A DNA stretch of 64,000 bases, from contig NZ_CP124038.1 of NCBI RefSeq assembly GCF_030436345.1, forward strand, positions 124,001 to 188,000. Direction: 5' to 3'. Shown in pieces: positions 38,629 to 47,091 of the stretch; position 1 is the first letter of the stretch; each line of letters opens with the position of its first letter. Under the pieces are notes generated by a model that was not told where the DNA came from, did not search any database, and was given only the letters and a program-made list of their open reading frames with translations. Both the position numbers and the translations under genes were made by a program. Origin of the DNA: [Borrelia] tanukii (GTDB lineage: Bacteria > Spirochaetota > Spirochaetia > Borreliales > Borreliaceae).

Positions 38629-40380
38629 CTATTTTTTTTGTATCCTATCACCAAATTTGACCCATGCTTCGTCTTGTTCTTGTTTTGTATAGTTCTTATT
38701 TACTGCTTGCTTAGACGTTGCACCTTTTTTGGGAAAAGAATTTCTAACTTGCGCTTTTATTTCTTCTCTTTGTTTTCTAATTTTTTCCAATTGTCTTTTA
38801 ACTCTTTCGTTTGAATCAAAAAGACCGCTTCCACTTTTGTTCAAACCAGCTCTAAAATCCAATCTGGACAAAGCTTCTTTATAGCTTTGATGTTTACCTG
38901 TCAAAAACAAAACAATTCTTTTAAACAAACTCAAATCTTTATAAGCAGCATTCAAAAGTGAATACAAATCAAGTTTATATATTTTATATAAAGGTAGCAG
39001 TTCATTACTATTCTTAAAATATTTCGCTGCTTCAACTTTAATTAAATCTTTAATATGGACTTGAACACTTTGTGTTTTATAAATTCTTCTGTAATGAGAA
39101 ACAATAAGATCAAGAAATTTGACTTTATTTTTTAAGCAATACTCGTTCATAATATACCGAGATACCACTAATCTATTGATAACTTCTTCTAAGCCTTCTT
39201 CTGTGAAAATAGAAGAAGGATCATCCCCAAAACTAAGAATTTTAAATATACTAACTCTCAATTCACTATTAAGAAATTGCAAAACCTTTTCATATTCTTC
39301 CAGGAAAAATTCATATGCAAAAGGTTTGTACAAATAAAAATTTTCTTTTACTTGAAATATTTTGGGCAAAATATCATGAATTTTAGATTCAAAGAAATAC
39401 ATATTAGCAACTAATAAAAAATTTTCAGGATCGTTTAGACCTTCAGAATAAACTTTTAGAATGCTAAAAAACTCTCCCGTATCAATTGAACCTTTTTTAA
39501 ACTCCAAAGTCTTTTCAATTGCTTTTAAAGATTCATCAATTTTAATAGCTTCTAAAGCCTTAAGCTCTTCTAAGTCTTTTTCATTTTTAATAAAAAGATT
39601 AAGAAAATCCAAAAAAACAAAATAATTTTTTGAAAAGGTGATTCCTTTCTTGCCAAGAACTTCATCCTTAATTTCAATAATGCCAGAGAGAATCTTGGAA
39701 ATAGCACCAATAACATTCTTACCCTCTTCTAAAGCTCTCTCATAGTCACTAAGCTTTAATCCTTTTACTCTAACGAAAACATCTTTTACAATATTGTTAG
39801 AAGCAATATTAAAAAATATTTTTTTAACAAAATCAATAAAATATAAAGCCCTGCTCGATGGAATTATTAATGATTTCCAAATCAATATTTCTTTCAGTTG
39901 TGATTTTGTTTCAAAAAATTTATAGTTAATATCTGAATCTGTAATAGTTATAAATTCATTTTGAAAAACCAACAAACTAGATTCCACATTCTTAACAGTA
40001 AGCAAAGAACTAAAAAGCTCTATTCCTATATAAGTTTTTAAAAATAAATCGTCAATAGAATAATAATAAAAATCATAACTGGCTTCATCGGTCAAAATTA
40101 TGCCATCTGGCAAAAATTCTCCATCCGTTGCTATTTTATTAGTAATTATTCCTCTTTTAACTTCATAAAGCTTTCGAAATAAAAAATCAAGCTCCCCTTT
40201 TAAACCTCGTATTTTTACAGAATGCTCTTCTATAAAAGAAGAGTAATCTATGGCATCTTTTTTATAAGACAAAATCGTTTTCAAAATTGATTTTTGGGTA
40301 TCAGAAGATATTCCTAGTTGAGAAATTAAAATATCTACTTCTTTGCTACTCATATAAAAAATTTCTGGTAATTTTTTCAT
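38629..40380 (-). CDS. Large conserved protein of unknown function
   Basis: 583 residues, mainly helical, with no signal peptide or transmembrane segment. The N-terminal part (VDILISQLGISSDTQKSILK) is followed by a Leu/Phe/Lys-rich helical body. Toward the C-terminus there is a strongly basic, Gln-rich region (RVKRQLEKIRKQREEIKAQV at about residues 530-550) ending with KQEQDEAWVKFGDRIQKK. No known motif is visible. AGGGAAC precedes the ATG. Probably a cytoplasmic spirochaete-specific protein; the basic C-terminus could bind nucleic acid or a partner (inference). Confidence 0.82.
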   Translation of the reverse strand: MKKLPEIFYMSSKEVDILISQLGISSDTQKSILKTILSYKKDAIDYSSFIEEHSVKIRGLKGELDFLFRKLYEVKRGIITNKIATDGEFLPDGIILTDEASYDFYYYSIDDLFLKTYIGIELFSSLLTVKNVESSLLVFQNEFITITDSDINYKFFETKSQLKEILIWKSLIIPSSRALYFIDFVKKIFFNIASNNIVKDVFVRVKGLKLSDYERALEEGKNVIGAISKILSGIIEIKDEVLGKKGITFSKNYFVFLDFLNLFIKNEKDLEELKALEAIKIDESLKAIEKTLEFKKGSIDTGEFFSILKVYSEGLNDPENFLLVANMYFFESKIHDILPKIFQVKENFYLYKPFAYEFFLEEYEKVLQFLNSELRVSIFKILSFGDDPSSIFTEEGLEEVINRLVVSRYIMNEYCLKNKVKFLDLIVSHYRRIYKTQSVQVHIKDLIKVEAAKYFKNSNELLPLYKIYKLDLYSLLNAAYKDLSLFKRIVLFLTGKHQSYKEALSRLDFRAGLNKSGSGLFDSNERVKRQLEKIRKQREEIKAQVRNSFPKKGATSKQAVNKNYTKQEQDEAWVKFGDRIQKK

Positions 40381-40460
40381 ATTGTTCCCTTATATTACAT
40401 TAAAATAATAAAGCATATTACATAAAAATATATTAACAAGCTAAAATTAAGATCATATAA

Positions 40461-41447
40461 TCAATAAAAGTTAAATAACATTAAATTATACAAAATATAT
40501 AAAAGCAAAAAAATTAAAGAAATGCCTCTACTAAAAACCCCTTTAACTTTAACAACTAAAAATAAAACTAAAGTTATAAAAACCATTATACTAAAATCTA
40601 AAATATAAATATCTTGCAACAAGATAGGGCTGAAAAAACTACTACTAGCTAAAATAAACCCAATATTAAAAATATTGCTACCAATAATGTTCCCAAATGC
40701 AATATCTGATTCTTTTCTAATTATTGCAAAAAGAGATACAACAAGCTCAGGAACACTTGTCCCAAAAGCTACAACTATAATTCCAATTAACTTTTCACTA
40801 ACATTAAAAACATTATTAGCAATATAAAGAGCCCCATCCACTAATAATTTCGACCCTAAATAAAGAAAATACATGCTAATAAAAAAGCTTAACGTATTAA
40901 TAAATATGAAATTTAAACTCTGATTTAAATTGCTTACACCTTCTTGAAAAGAATTTTCAAAGCTAGCATGTGCTTTCTCTTCTCTATAAAAGAATAATAA
41001 ATAGGATAAAAACAAAATTAAAATACTCAATGAACTGAACCGATTATAAGGTGTTACAAAAAAAGAATAAGATTTAAAATCAAATGAAAGCAATAAAAGA
41101 AGAAACATTAATAAAAACAGAAACATAAAAGAAAGTTTAAGTCTTTTATAATCTGCCTTAATACTTAAAAAGAATCCCGCTAAAGGCAGGGCAAGTAACA
41201 TATTAATAATATTGCTACCAATAACATTAGAAACAACAATTTCGTTTTTACCCTTAAAAGCCGCTACTAAACTTGTAAAAAGCTCTGGAGCACTTGTTGA
41301 AAAAGATACTATTGTAACTCCTATTAAAAGTGTTGGAACTTTCAAATAATTAGCAATGCCAACTGAACTTTTTAGAAGTAAATCACCACCAAGATACAAT
41401 AAAAAAATACCAAATCCTACATAAAAAAATTGAATTAAATGTTCCAA
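40461..41447 (-). CDS. Na+/Ca2+ exchanger-type cation antiporter
   Basis: A CaCA-family membrane antiporter (YrbG type). Two homologous halves of about five helices each contain the alpha repeats: first GATIVSFSTSAPELFTSLVAA-like (VSFSTSAPELFTSLVAAFKG and NVIGSNIINMLLALPLAG), second GTSVPELVVSLFAIIRKESD and GNIIGSNIFNIGFILASS. The acidic residues of the 'ApEl/vPEl' motifs are intact. I place the start at TTG 41447, because AAAGGAG lies 5-6 bases upstream; the ATG at 41474 precedes that Shine-Dalgarno and lacks one of its own. It directly follows the glycoside hydrolase gene. Physiological ion is not proven. Confidence 0.9.
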   Translation of the reverse strand: MEHLIQFFYVGFGIFLLYLGGDLLLKSSVGIANYLKVPTLLIGVTIVSFSTSAPELFTSLVAAFKGKNEIVVSNVIGSNIINMLLALPLAGFFLSIKADYKRLKLSFMFLFLLMFLLLLLSFDFKSYSFFVTPYNRFSSLSILILFLSYLLFFYREEKAHASFENSFQEGVSNLNQSLNFIFINTLSFFISMYFLYLGSKLLVDGALYIANNVFNVSEKLIGIIVVAFGTSVPELVVSLFAIIRKESDIAFGNIIGSNIFNIGFILASSSFFSPILLQDIYILDFSIMVFITLVLFLVVKVKGVFSRGISLIFLLLYILYNLMLFNFY

Positions 41448-41474
41448 ATGAATCTCCTTTACAAGAAACAGCAT

Positions 41475-43313
41475 TTAAAAAGAATCTAAATATTCTTTCA
41501 AACTACCTTTAACCATATAATAAACATTAGATGCGTTCCAAAGACTAAAGCCACTACCAAATGACTCTTTGACCCCTTTAAGCTGAAACTTTAAATATTT
41601 CAAATAAATCTCGTCATCCACAAACTTTTCTTTTCCTAATAAAAAAGCTTGAACATAAGGCCTAATGACAACCCCGTCTAAAGAAAACATAAATGCTCTA
41701 TCGCTCCCCTCTTTATAAATCCTATAAGCTCTTTTTGTATAATAAGAATTGCTTGACAAAAAATCATTGGTATAGTGCGAAGGATAAAACATAGGAGATA
41801 TGACGTCAACATATTCTGATAACATTGCAATATTTTGCCCAATACTATTAGTAGGAAACCAACCATTGTACCCATAAATATCAACAGAAATAGGAATATG
41901 AAGTTGTTCTCTTGCCATAATCAAAAAAGATTCAAGAGCATCAACGGGTTGCATCTCATACTTATTCATTCTTGAAGTTGCAAGAGATACAGGACCATCT
42001 GATGGAAATCTAATGTAATCGAATTGTATCTCATCAACTCCAAAAGATTGTATTTCTTTTGCAATAGAAATATTGTACTCCCAAGTAGCAGGAGAAAAAA
42101 TATCTACCCAATGCTCTACTTGCACATATTTCACAAGACCATTAGAATCAACGTTTTTAATAAAATGAGCCCAAGGTTTATTGGTCTTTTTATTCCAAAG
42201 AGCATGCTTAAAATTGTTATAATAATACAATTTTGCATCTTTAAATACAACACATCTAGCAATAACATAAATTCCAAATTCTCTAGCTTTTTTAAGAATA
42301 TAAGAAACATCAATCAAATTTTTAACAGATCCTAAATTATTGGGCAAAGAAAGCTTACTAGAATAAGTTAAATTACCATTATCATCTTTAAAATCAATTA
42401 CAACAGCATTCATACCCGAATCTTTAATAAATTTAAATCTTTCATCAACTGCCTTGTTATTACGCAATGTATATGATGTTAAATAAATAGAACCTTTATT
42501 TTTAGCAAGCTGCATCCTTTGAGATTTTTCGAAAAAATCCTGATCTTGCAAAGATAATTTTCCAATAAATACCCATTGCTCATTAAAATAAGAATAAAAA
42601 TGATTGTCATATGTTCTCACTAAAATTTTTTCCAAATTATTGCTAGATAAATCTAAAATACGTATTATTTGTTTTTTAAAAGGAAAAGAAATTTTTTTAA
42701 TAAATCCACTTTTCTGGCTAATTAAAAAAATATCTCCATAAACCCCAGAAGAAAAATATAAACTATTTGTATCTTCTTTTGAAAATTCAATAGCACTAAT
42801 AATGTCATAATACCCTGCACCCAAATAAATCTGCGGAATTAAACGATTTAAATTTCTAAAACTAACAGCCCCATTAACACTAAGATAAATACCATGAATC
42901 GCAGTTCCAATAGCAATACGCTTATCCTCTCCTTGGGAAAAGGCACTAGATGTAATATACGCACTACTGTTAAACTTATTAATTCCCACTAATTTTCTAA
43001 AATTTTTTGAATAATCATGAGAAACGTATAAATTATTGCTTGTAGTCAAAAATGAAGTTGGGGAATAAACATCTTCATAAATAGAAGTAATTCGACTAGG
43101 AGCAAGTTTTAAAAAAGGGTAAACCCACCTAGAATCTATCCCCTTAACCTGAACTTTAGTTATTTTTCCATTAACATTTTTACTCAAAAATCCTTTATGG
43201 ACAAAAAATAAACTATATTTTTTAAAAAATTCTTCATCAGTTAATGCATATGTACTAAAAACTTTAAAAACAAAAAAGGAGAAAATAACTATCCAATAGA
43301 TAAAAATTTTCAT
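41475..43313 (-). CDS. Exported putative glycoside hydrolase (DUF4015 type)
   Basis: About 612 residues. A signal peptide (MKIFIYWIVIFSFFVFKVF) starts at ATG 43313; the open frame extends to TTG 43343. The N-terminal ~270 residues are strand-rich, with propeller-like repeats (SSGVYGDIFLISQKSGFIKK). The C-terminal half is a TIM-barrel-like domain: GMNAVVIDFKDDNGNLTYSS, AREFGIYVIARCVVFKD, IQSFGVDEIQFDYIRFPSDG with acidic residues typical of glycosidases, and ISVDIYGYNGW. It matches my memory of DUF4015 / GH13-like putative hydrolases. Substrate unknown; a peptidoglycan or host glycan is possible. Confidence 0.8.
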   Translation of the reverse strand: MKIFIYWIVIFSFFVFKVFSTYALTDEEFFKKYSLFFVHKGFLSKNVNGKITKVQVKGIDSRWVYPFLKLAPSRITSIYEDVYSPTSFLTTSNNLYVSHDYSKNFRKLVGINKFNSSAYITSSAFSQGEDKRIAIGTAIHGIYLSVNGAVSFRNLNRLIPQIYLGAGYYDIISAIEFSKEDTNSLYFSSGVYGDIFLISQKSGFIKKISFPFKKQIIRILDLSSNNLEKILVRTYDNHFYSYFNEQWVFIGKLSLQDQDFFEKSQRMQLAKNKGSIYLTSYTLRNNKAVDERFKFIKDSGMNAVVIDFKDDNGNLTYSSKLSLPNNLGSVKNLIDVSYILKKAREFGIYVIARCVVFKDAKLYYYNNFKHALWNKKTNKPWAHFIKNVDSNGLVKYVQVEHWVDIFSPATWEYNISIAKEIQSFGVDEIQFDYIRFPSDGPVSLATSRMNKYEMQPVDALESFLIMAREQLHIPISVDIYGYNGWFPTNSIGQNIAMLSEYVDVISPMFYPSHYTNDFLSSNSYYTKRAYRIYKEGSDRAFMFSLDGVVIRPYVQAFLLGKEKFVDDEIYLKYLKFQLKGVKESFGSGFSLWNASNVYYMVKGSLKEYLDSF

Positions 43314-43438
43314 ATACATTAATACATGATACTTGCAAATCAAAAAATATTAAATAACAATGATTTTTATTTGACCAATTGAATTTCAATTAAATTCACA
43401 AATGTTGAAATTTTATAACAAATCTCCTCTAAAAAATC

Positions 43439-44959
43439 TTAAGCTCTGCCATAAAGCCTTGTAATAAAACTTATATTTTTACTCAAAGTAGTATCTAAAT
43501 CACTTTCTAATAATCTAAAAATCCAATTATCCAAAGCACTTTTTGAGCTATTTGCCCTAAATTCATCTCCTAAATTAATATAATCTTGCATTGGCACTAT
43601 TACATTGTCAGAAACACTGCTCATAGCACTTCTTATCATGTCCCAAACAACAAAATCTTCATTTGTATTTAAATAATCAAAAATATACTTTTTATGCAAA
43701 TCATCTAAAGAGTCAACAAATTCTCGTATTGTATCATTATCATTAATTCCTGTGTAAACTATACAATTTTTAATATAATTATGAGGAAGATTCTGATTGC
43801 CCGAATCAAAATCAAAAGCAAGCTTCATTATTCTCATTCCTGGAAAATTAAAAAAATCTCTTAGTCTTGAAACATCTTCAAGATCATTTTCAAAATCTTC
43901 AACCCAAATTTTTAAATCTTTAATTTCACTTAAAATAAAATTAAAAAAATCTCGTCCTGGCGACTTTACCCACAGCCCATTAAAAGCATAAGACTCTCCA
44001 ACACTAACTTCCCAAGTAGAAACAAAACCTCTGAAATGATCAATTTTAATTACATCTGCATACTTTCTTAAAATCCCGATCCTTTTTGCCCACCATTCAT
44101 ACTTAACTTTTTTTAAAACATTCCAGCTATAAGCTGGATTATCCCACGCTTGCTCTTGTTCTAAAAAATAATCCGGAGAAATTCCTGCAACCTTATCTTT
44201 GCTTGCATCAAATCTCAACTTAAAATATTTTTGATGTGCCCAAACATCAGCAGAATCATATGCCATAAAAAGAGGCACGTTCACAACCAGCTCAATTCCC
44301 TTATCATTTGCATAGCGTTTTAAAGCTTGAAACTGTGAAAAAAAGAAATACTGCAACACCTCTTGCACTTTAATCTCTTTCGAGAGGATATTTCTCAATT
44401 TAAATAAGTCTTTTTCATTTCTTTTAAGAATTCCTCTATCAAAAAGAACATTAAAAGCGTCCTTTGGTTCTTTTAAAAAATATTCTTTAAATGCAACAAA
44501 ACTTGCAAAATCCAAAAGCCAATAAGAAGACTTTTTTTTAAATTTTTCAAAGCTTCTAACCTCATCAAACGAAGCTCTATTAATAAAATTTAAAGCAGCT
44601 TCTTTAAGAAATTTATCTTTAAAGCTTATTTTTTTTAAATCAGAATACCTAGTTTCATTTTCCTTTAAAAGATTCAAATCTGAATCTATAAATTTGTCAA
44701 GAGCTTCTAAATCAATATAATAAACATTGCCAGCAAAAGCCGAAAAAATTGAATAGGGGGGAGATCTTGTAAAATCAATAGGGGAATAAGCAAACATTTG
44801 CCAATAACTTTGCGAAGATGCAAACAAAAAATCTATAAATTTATAAGCCCCTTTACCCAAATCTCCAATGCCGTATTTAGATGGCAAAGAGCTTATGTTA
44901 AGCATAATACCGCTTTTTCTTTTTAAATTTGAATTAATCCTTATTTTTTTATATTTCAT
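43439..44959 (-). CDS. malQ: 4-alpha-glucanotransferase (amylomaltase)
   Basis: A GH77 enzyme that disproportionates maltodextrins. The 506 residues begin with KRKSGIMLNISSLPSKYGIG, the family start motif, followed by YWQMFAYSPIDFTRSPPYSI. The catalytic region shows VIKIDHFRGF (nucleophile Asp), LKIWVEDFE (general acid region) and YTGINDNDTIREFVDSL. In the first motif the canonical 'pTgyg.SPY' reads FTRSPPY. AGAGGT precedes ATG. It appears monocistronic; the next gene on the strand begins after about 125 bases. Confidence 0.94.
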   Translation of the reverse strand: MKYKKIRINSNLKRKSGIMLNISSLPSKYGIGDLGKGAYKFIDFLFASSQSYWQMFAYSPIDFTRSPPYSIFSAFAGNVYYIDLEALDKFIDSDLNLLKENETRYSDLKKISFKDKFLKEAALNFINRASFDEVRSFEKFKKKSSYWLLDFASFVAFKEYFLKEPKDAFNVLFDRGILKRNEKDLFKLRNILSKEIKVQEVLQYFFFSQFQALKRYANDKGIELVVNVPLFMAYDSADVWAHQKYFKLRFDASKDKVAGISPDYFLEQEQAWDNPAYSWNVLKKVKYEWWAKRIGILRKYADVIKIDHFRGFVSTWEVSVGESYAFNGLWVKSPGRDFFNFILSEIKDLKIWVEDFENDLEDVSRLRDFFNFPGMRIMKLAFDFDSGNQNLPHNYIKNCIVYTGINDNDTIREFVDSLDDLHKKYIFDYLNTNEDFVVWDMIRSAMSSVSDNVIVPMQDYINLGDEFRANSSKSALDNWIFRLLESDLDTTLSKNISFITRLYGRA

Positions 44960-45099
44960 ATAAAACCTCTATTAATTAATAATTTAAACAATTGCTTGGT
45001 GTATTATAAATTATAATCAATATCAGATAAGAACAAAATATTAAATAGCAATTTTAAGAAAAATTTAAAAATTAAATACTTTTATGATAAAATCTATAA

Positions 45100-46269
45100 A
45101 TGAGTGCCAAAGCAGTTGTGCTATTGTTACTATTATTTTTGGTTCAAACCTTAGCTTTGTCTTCTGAGATATTTGAATTCAAATACATTAAGGGTGCAAA
45201 GTTTAGATTAGAAGGTACAGATAATCAAAAAATATATTTCAACAACCGTCATAATTCAAATTCTACAACCAATATTCAAATTTCAAGTGAAATAAAAGAC
45301 ACACAAGAAAACTTTGCAAACATTAAAGCTTTTTTTAGAATCTTAAAAAGAGAAAATATTAATGAACCTTATTTATTAAATGAAGAGTTTGAAGAAACCT
45401 TCAGCGTAAATAAGCAAGGAGAATATATAATAGGAGCAAATCAAAAAAGACCCTCTGTTAGAGGCATTCCAAGATTTCCAAAAACACCTATTAAAATAAA
45501 TGAAAAATGGACATATCCTGCAGAAGAATATATAGAAGCGTCAAAAATAGATAGGACTATAAAAGATTTCGTTGTAAAATTTAATGTTAACTATGAATAT
45601 AAAGGCAAAGAAGAGTACAACGGGAAACATTACCACATAATTCTCTCGAATTATGAATCACAATACAATATAAAAAACATCTCTTTTTATCAAAAAGTAA
45701 ACCAAAAAATTTTTTTTGATAATGAAATTGGCAATACATATAAATACACCGATGAATATATATTTGAAATAACGCAAAATAACAACCAACATTTTAAAAT
45801 GATTGGGAACTCCCTTGGCAGAGTAGTTTCAATTGAACTTCCAAATGATAATTTCATTGAAACTGAAATTGAAAATTACCTCCAAGAAAAAAAAATAAAA
45901 TCTATTGGCGTTGAAAAAAATAACAAGGGAATTAATTTAAGTTTCGATATTGAATTTTATCCTGACTCATTCCAAATACTGGAAAAAGAATATAAAAAAC
46001 TTGACCTTATAGCTAAACTTCTTGAAAAATTTAAAAAAAATAACCTGCTAATAGAAGGACATACTGACCAGTTTGGATTGGAAGAAGAGATGCACGAACT
46101 CTCTGAAAAAAGAGCTCGTGCAATTGGAAATTATTTAATAAAAATGAAAGTAAAAAACAAAGACCAAATACTATTTAAAGGATGGGGATCTAAAAAACCC
46201 AAATATCCTAAATCGTCCCCATTAACGGCTAAAAATAGACGAGTAGAAATTACAATATTAAATAACTAG
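45100..46269 (+). CDS. OmpA-domain protein (TpN50-like)
   Basis: A 389-residue exported protein with a signal peptide (AVVLLLLLFLVQTLALS). The C-terminal ~110 residues form an OmpA/MotB peptidoglycan-binding domain: DIEFYPDSFQILEKEYKKLD, LIEGHTDQFGLEEEMHELSE, KRARAIGNYLIK, KNRRVEITI. The N-terminal ~270 residues are strand-rich (SAFFRILKRENINEPYLL-like segment, actually AFFRILKRENINEPYLL). Spirochaetal homologues are called TpN50. ATG 45100 has no Shine-Dalgarno; a TATGAT lies at 45083-45088, close upstream. It tethers the outer layer to peptidoglycan (inference). Confidence 0.87.
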   Translation: MSAKAVVLLLLLFLVQTLALSSEIFEFKYIKGAKFRLEGTDNQKIYFNNRHNSNSTTNIQISSEIKDTQENFANIKAFFRILKRENINEPYLLNEEFEETFSVNKQGEYIIGANQKRPSVRGIPRFPKTPIKINEKWTYPAEEYIEASKIDRTIKDFVVKFNVNYEYKGKEEYNGKHYHIILSNYESQYNIKNISFYQKVNQKIFFDNEIGNTYKYTDEYIFEITQNNNQHFKMIGNSLGRVVSIELPNDNFIETEIENYLQEKKIKSIGVEKNNKGINLSFDIEFYPDSFQILEKEYKKLDLIAKLLEKFKKNNLLIEGHTDQFGLEEEMHELSEKRARAIGNYLIKMKVKNKDQILFKGWGSKKPKYPKSSPLTAKNRRVEITILNN

Positions 46270-46272
46270 CTT

Positions 46273-46308
46273 AAGATGTATCATCTTTTGCTCTTTTTTT
46301 CTTTTTTT
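46273..46308 (+). terminator. Hairpin with U-rich tail after the OmpA-domain gene
   Basis: AAGATG (46273-46278) and CATCTT (46282-46287) pair around TAT, followed on the plus strand by TTGCTC and runs of seven T's. The hairpin overlaps the dksA stop codon on the opposite strand, so coding sequence doubles as a terminator. The stem is short. Confidence 0.5.
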
Positions 46309-46658
46309 GTCTGACAACTAATACATAAAAAGGCATAAGGAATCGCCAAAAGTCTCTCTCTAGCAATCTCTTTTTCACAAGCCAAGCACTTACCATAAGA
46401 ATTTTGAGAAATTCTATAAAGCGCTTGATTTATTAAATTCAACTTCCTCTTTTCAACAAAACCTAACGCTTCAAGATTATTTCCATCCATATTATCAAAA
46501 GCAATATCAACAACATCCTTTGGATACATATCATTATTAATTATTTCCTTTTTGCTATTTTCTACAGACTTAATAGAATCCAATATCTCTCTTTTTTCAG
46601 TTAAAAGAAACTTTCTTATCTCTTCAATAAACTCATGCTCAGAACTAGCTTTTTGCAT
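46281..46658 (-). CDS. dksA: DksA/TraR-family zinc-finger transcription factor
   Basis: Binds the RNA polymerase secondary channel and, with (p)ppGpp, retunes transcription; in B. burgdorferi DksA is known to take part in the stringent response and virulence-gene control. The 125 residues have a coiled coil (EEIRKFLLTEKREILDSIKS) and a C-terminal zinc finger CLAC-x17-CISC. The coiled-coil tip has the acidic DVVDIAFDNMDG, matching the D..D.A region of DksA. GGGAGG precedes ATG. The presence of both DksA and a GreA fusion in this window puts two secondary-channel factors near each other. Confidence 0.93.
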   Translation of the reverse strand: MQKASSEHEFIEEIRKFLLTEKREILDSIKSVENSKKEIINNDMYPKDVVDIAFDNMDGNNLEALGFVEKRKLNLINQALYRISQNSYGKCLACEKEIARERLLAIPYAFLCISCQTKKEKKSKR

Positions 46659-46823
46659 GATACCTCCCTATAAATTACATTTTTAAAAAACTCCGTGTAA
46701 TTATATACACAATTTCTTATAATGTAAACAAAAAATAATGCTTTTATTCTTAAAAAGAATAATTGAAATGATATGTTTAATCATGTAAAATTTATCCTAT
46801 TAGAGAAAAATATGGAGGTTGTC

Positions 46824-47045
46824 TTGAACATTAAAGAAGAAGCTATTGAAACTGAAGGAATTGTAAAAGAATCCCTTCCAAATACAATGTTTAGAGTAGA
46901 ACTTAAAAACAAACACATTGTACTTGCCCATCTATCTGGAAAAATGCGAAAACATTTCATTAAAATAGTTCCTGGTGATAAAGTAAAAGTTGAACTATCT
47001 CCTTATGATCTTACAAAAGGTAGAATAGTATACAGGGAAAAATAA
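46824..47045 (+). CDS. infA: Translation initiation factor IF-1, TTG start
   Basis: A 73-residue S1/OB-fold protein that occupies the ribosomal A site during initiation. The core ([20 protein letters not shown], then [20 protein letters not shown]) is standard. The frame is open back to 46773, but GGAGG at 46814-46818 lies 5 bases before a TTG at 46824, giving the normal IF-1 length (E. coli 72); the longer start has no Shine-Dalgarno. A TTG start for a basic translation factor is unusual but well supported. Confidence 0.95.
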
Positions 47046-47091
47046 AATTAAGCCCTTTTAAAAAATTTTAAAATATGTAAATATTTATTTT

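Noticed and set aside
47071..47086. AAATAT-GTAA-ATATTT hairpin followed by T-run downstream of infA.
   Set aside because: All A-T stem of 6 bases, too weak and too likely by chance to call as a terminator.
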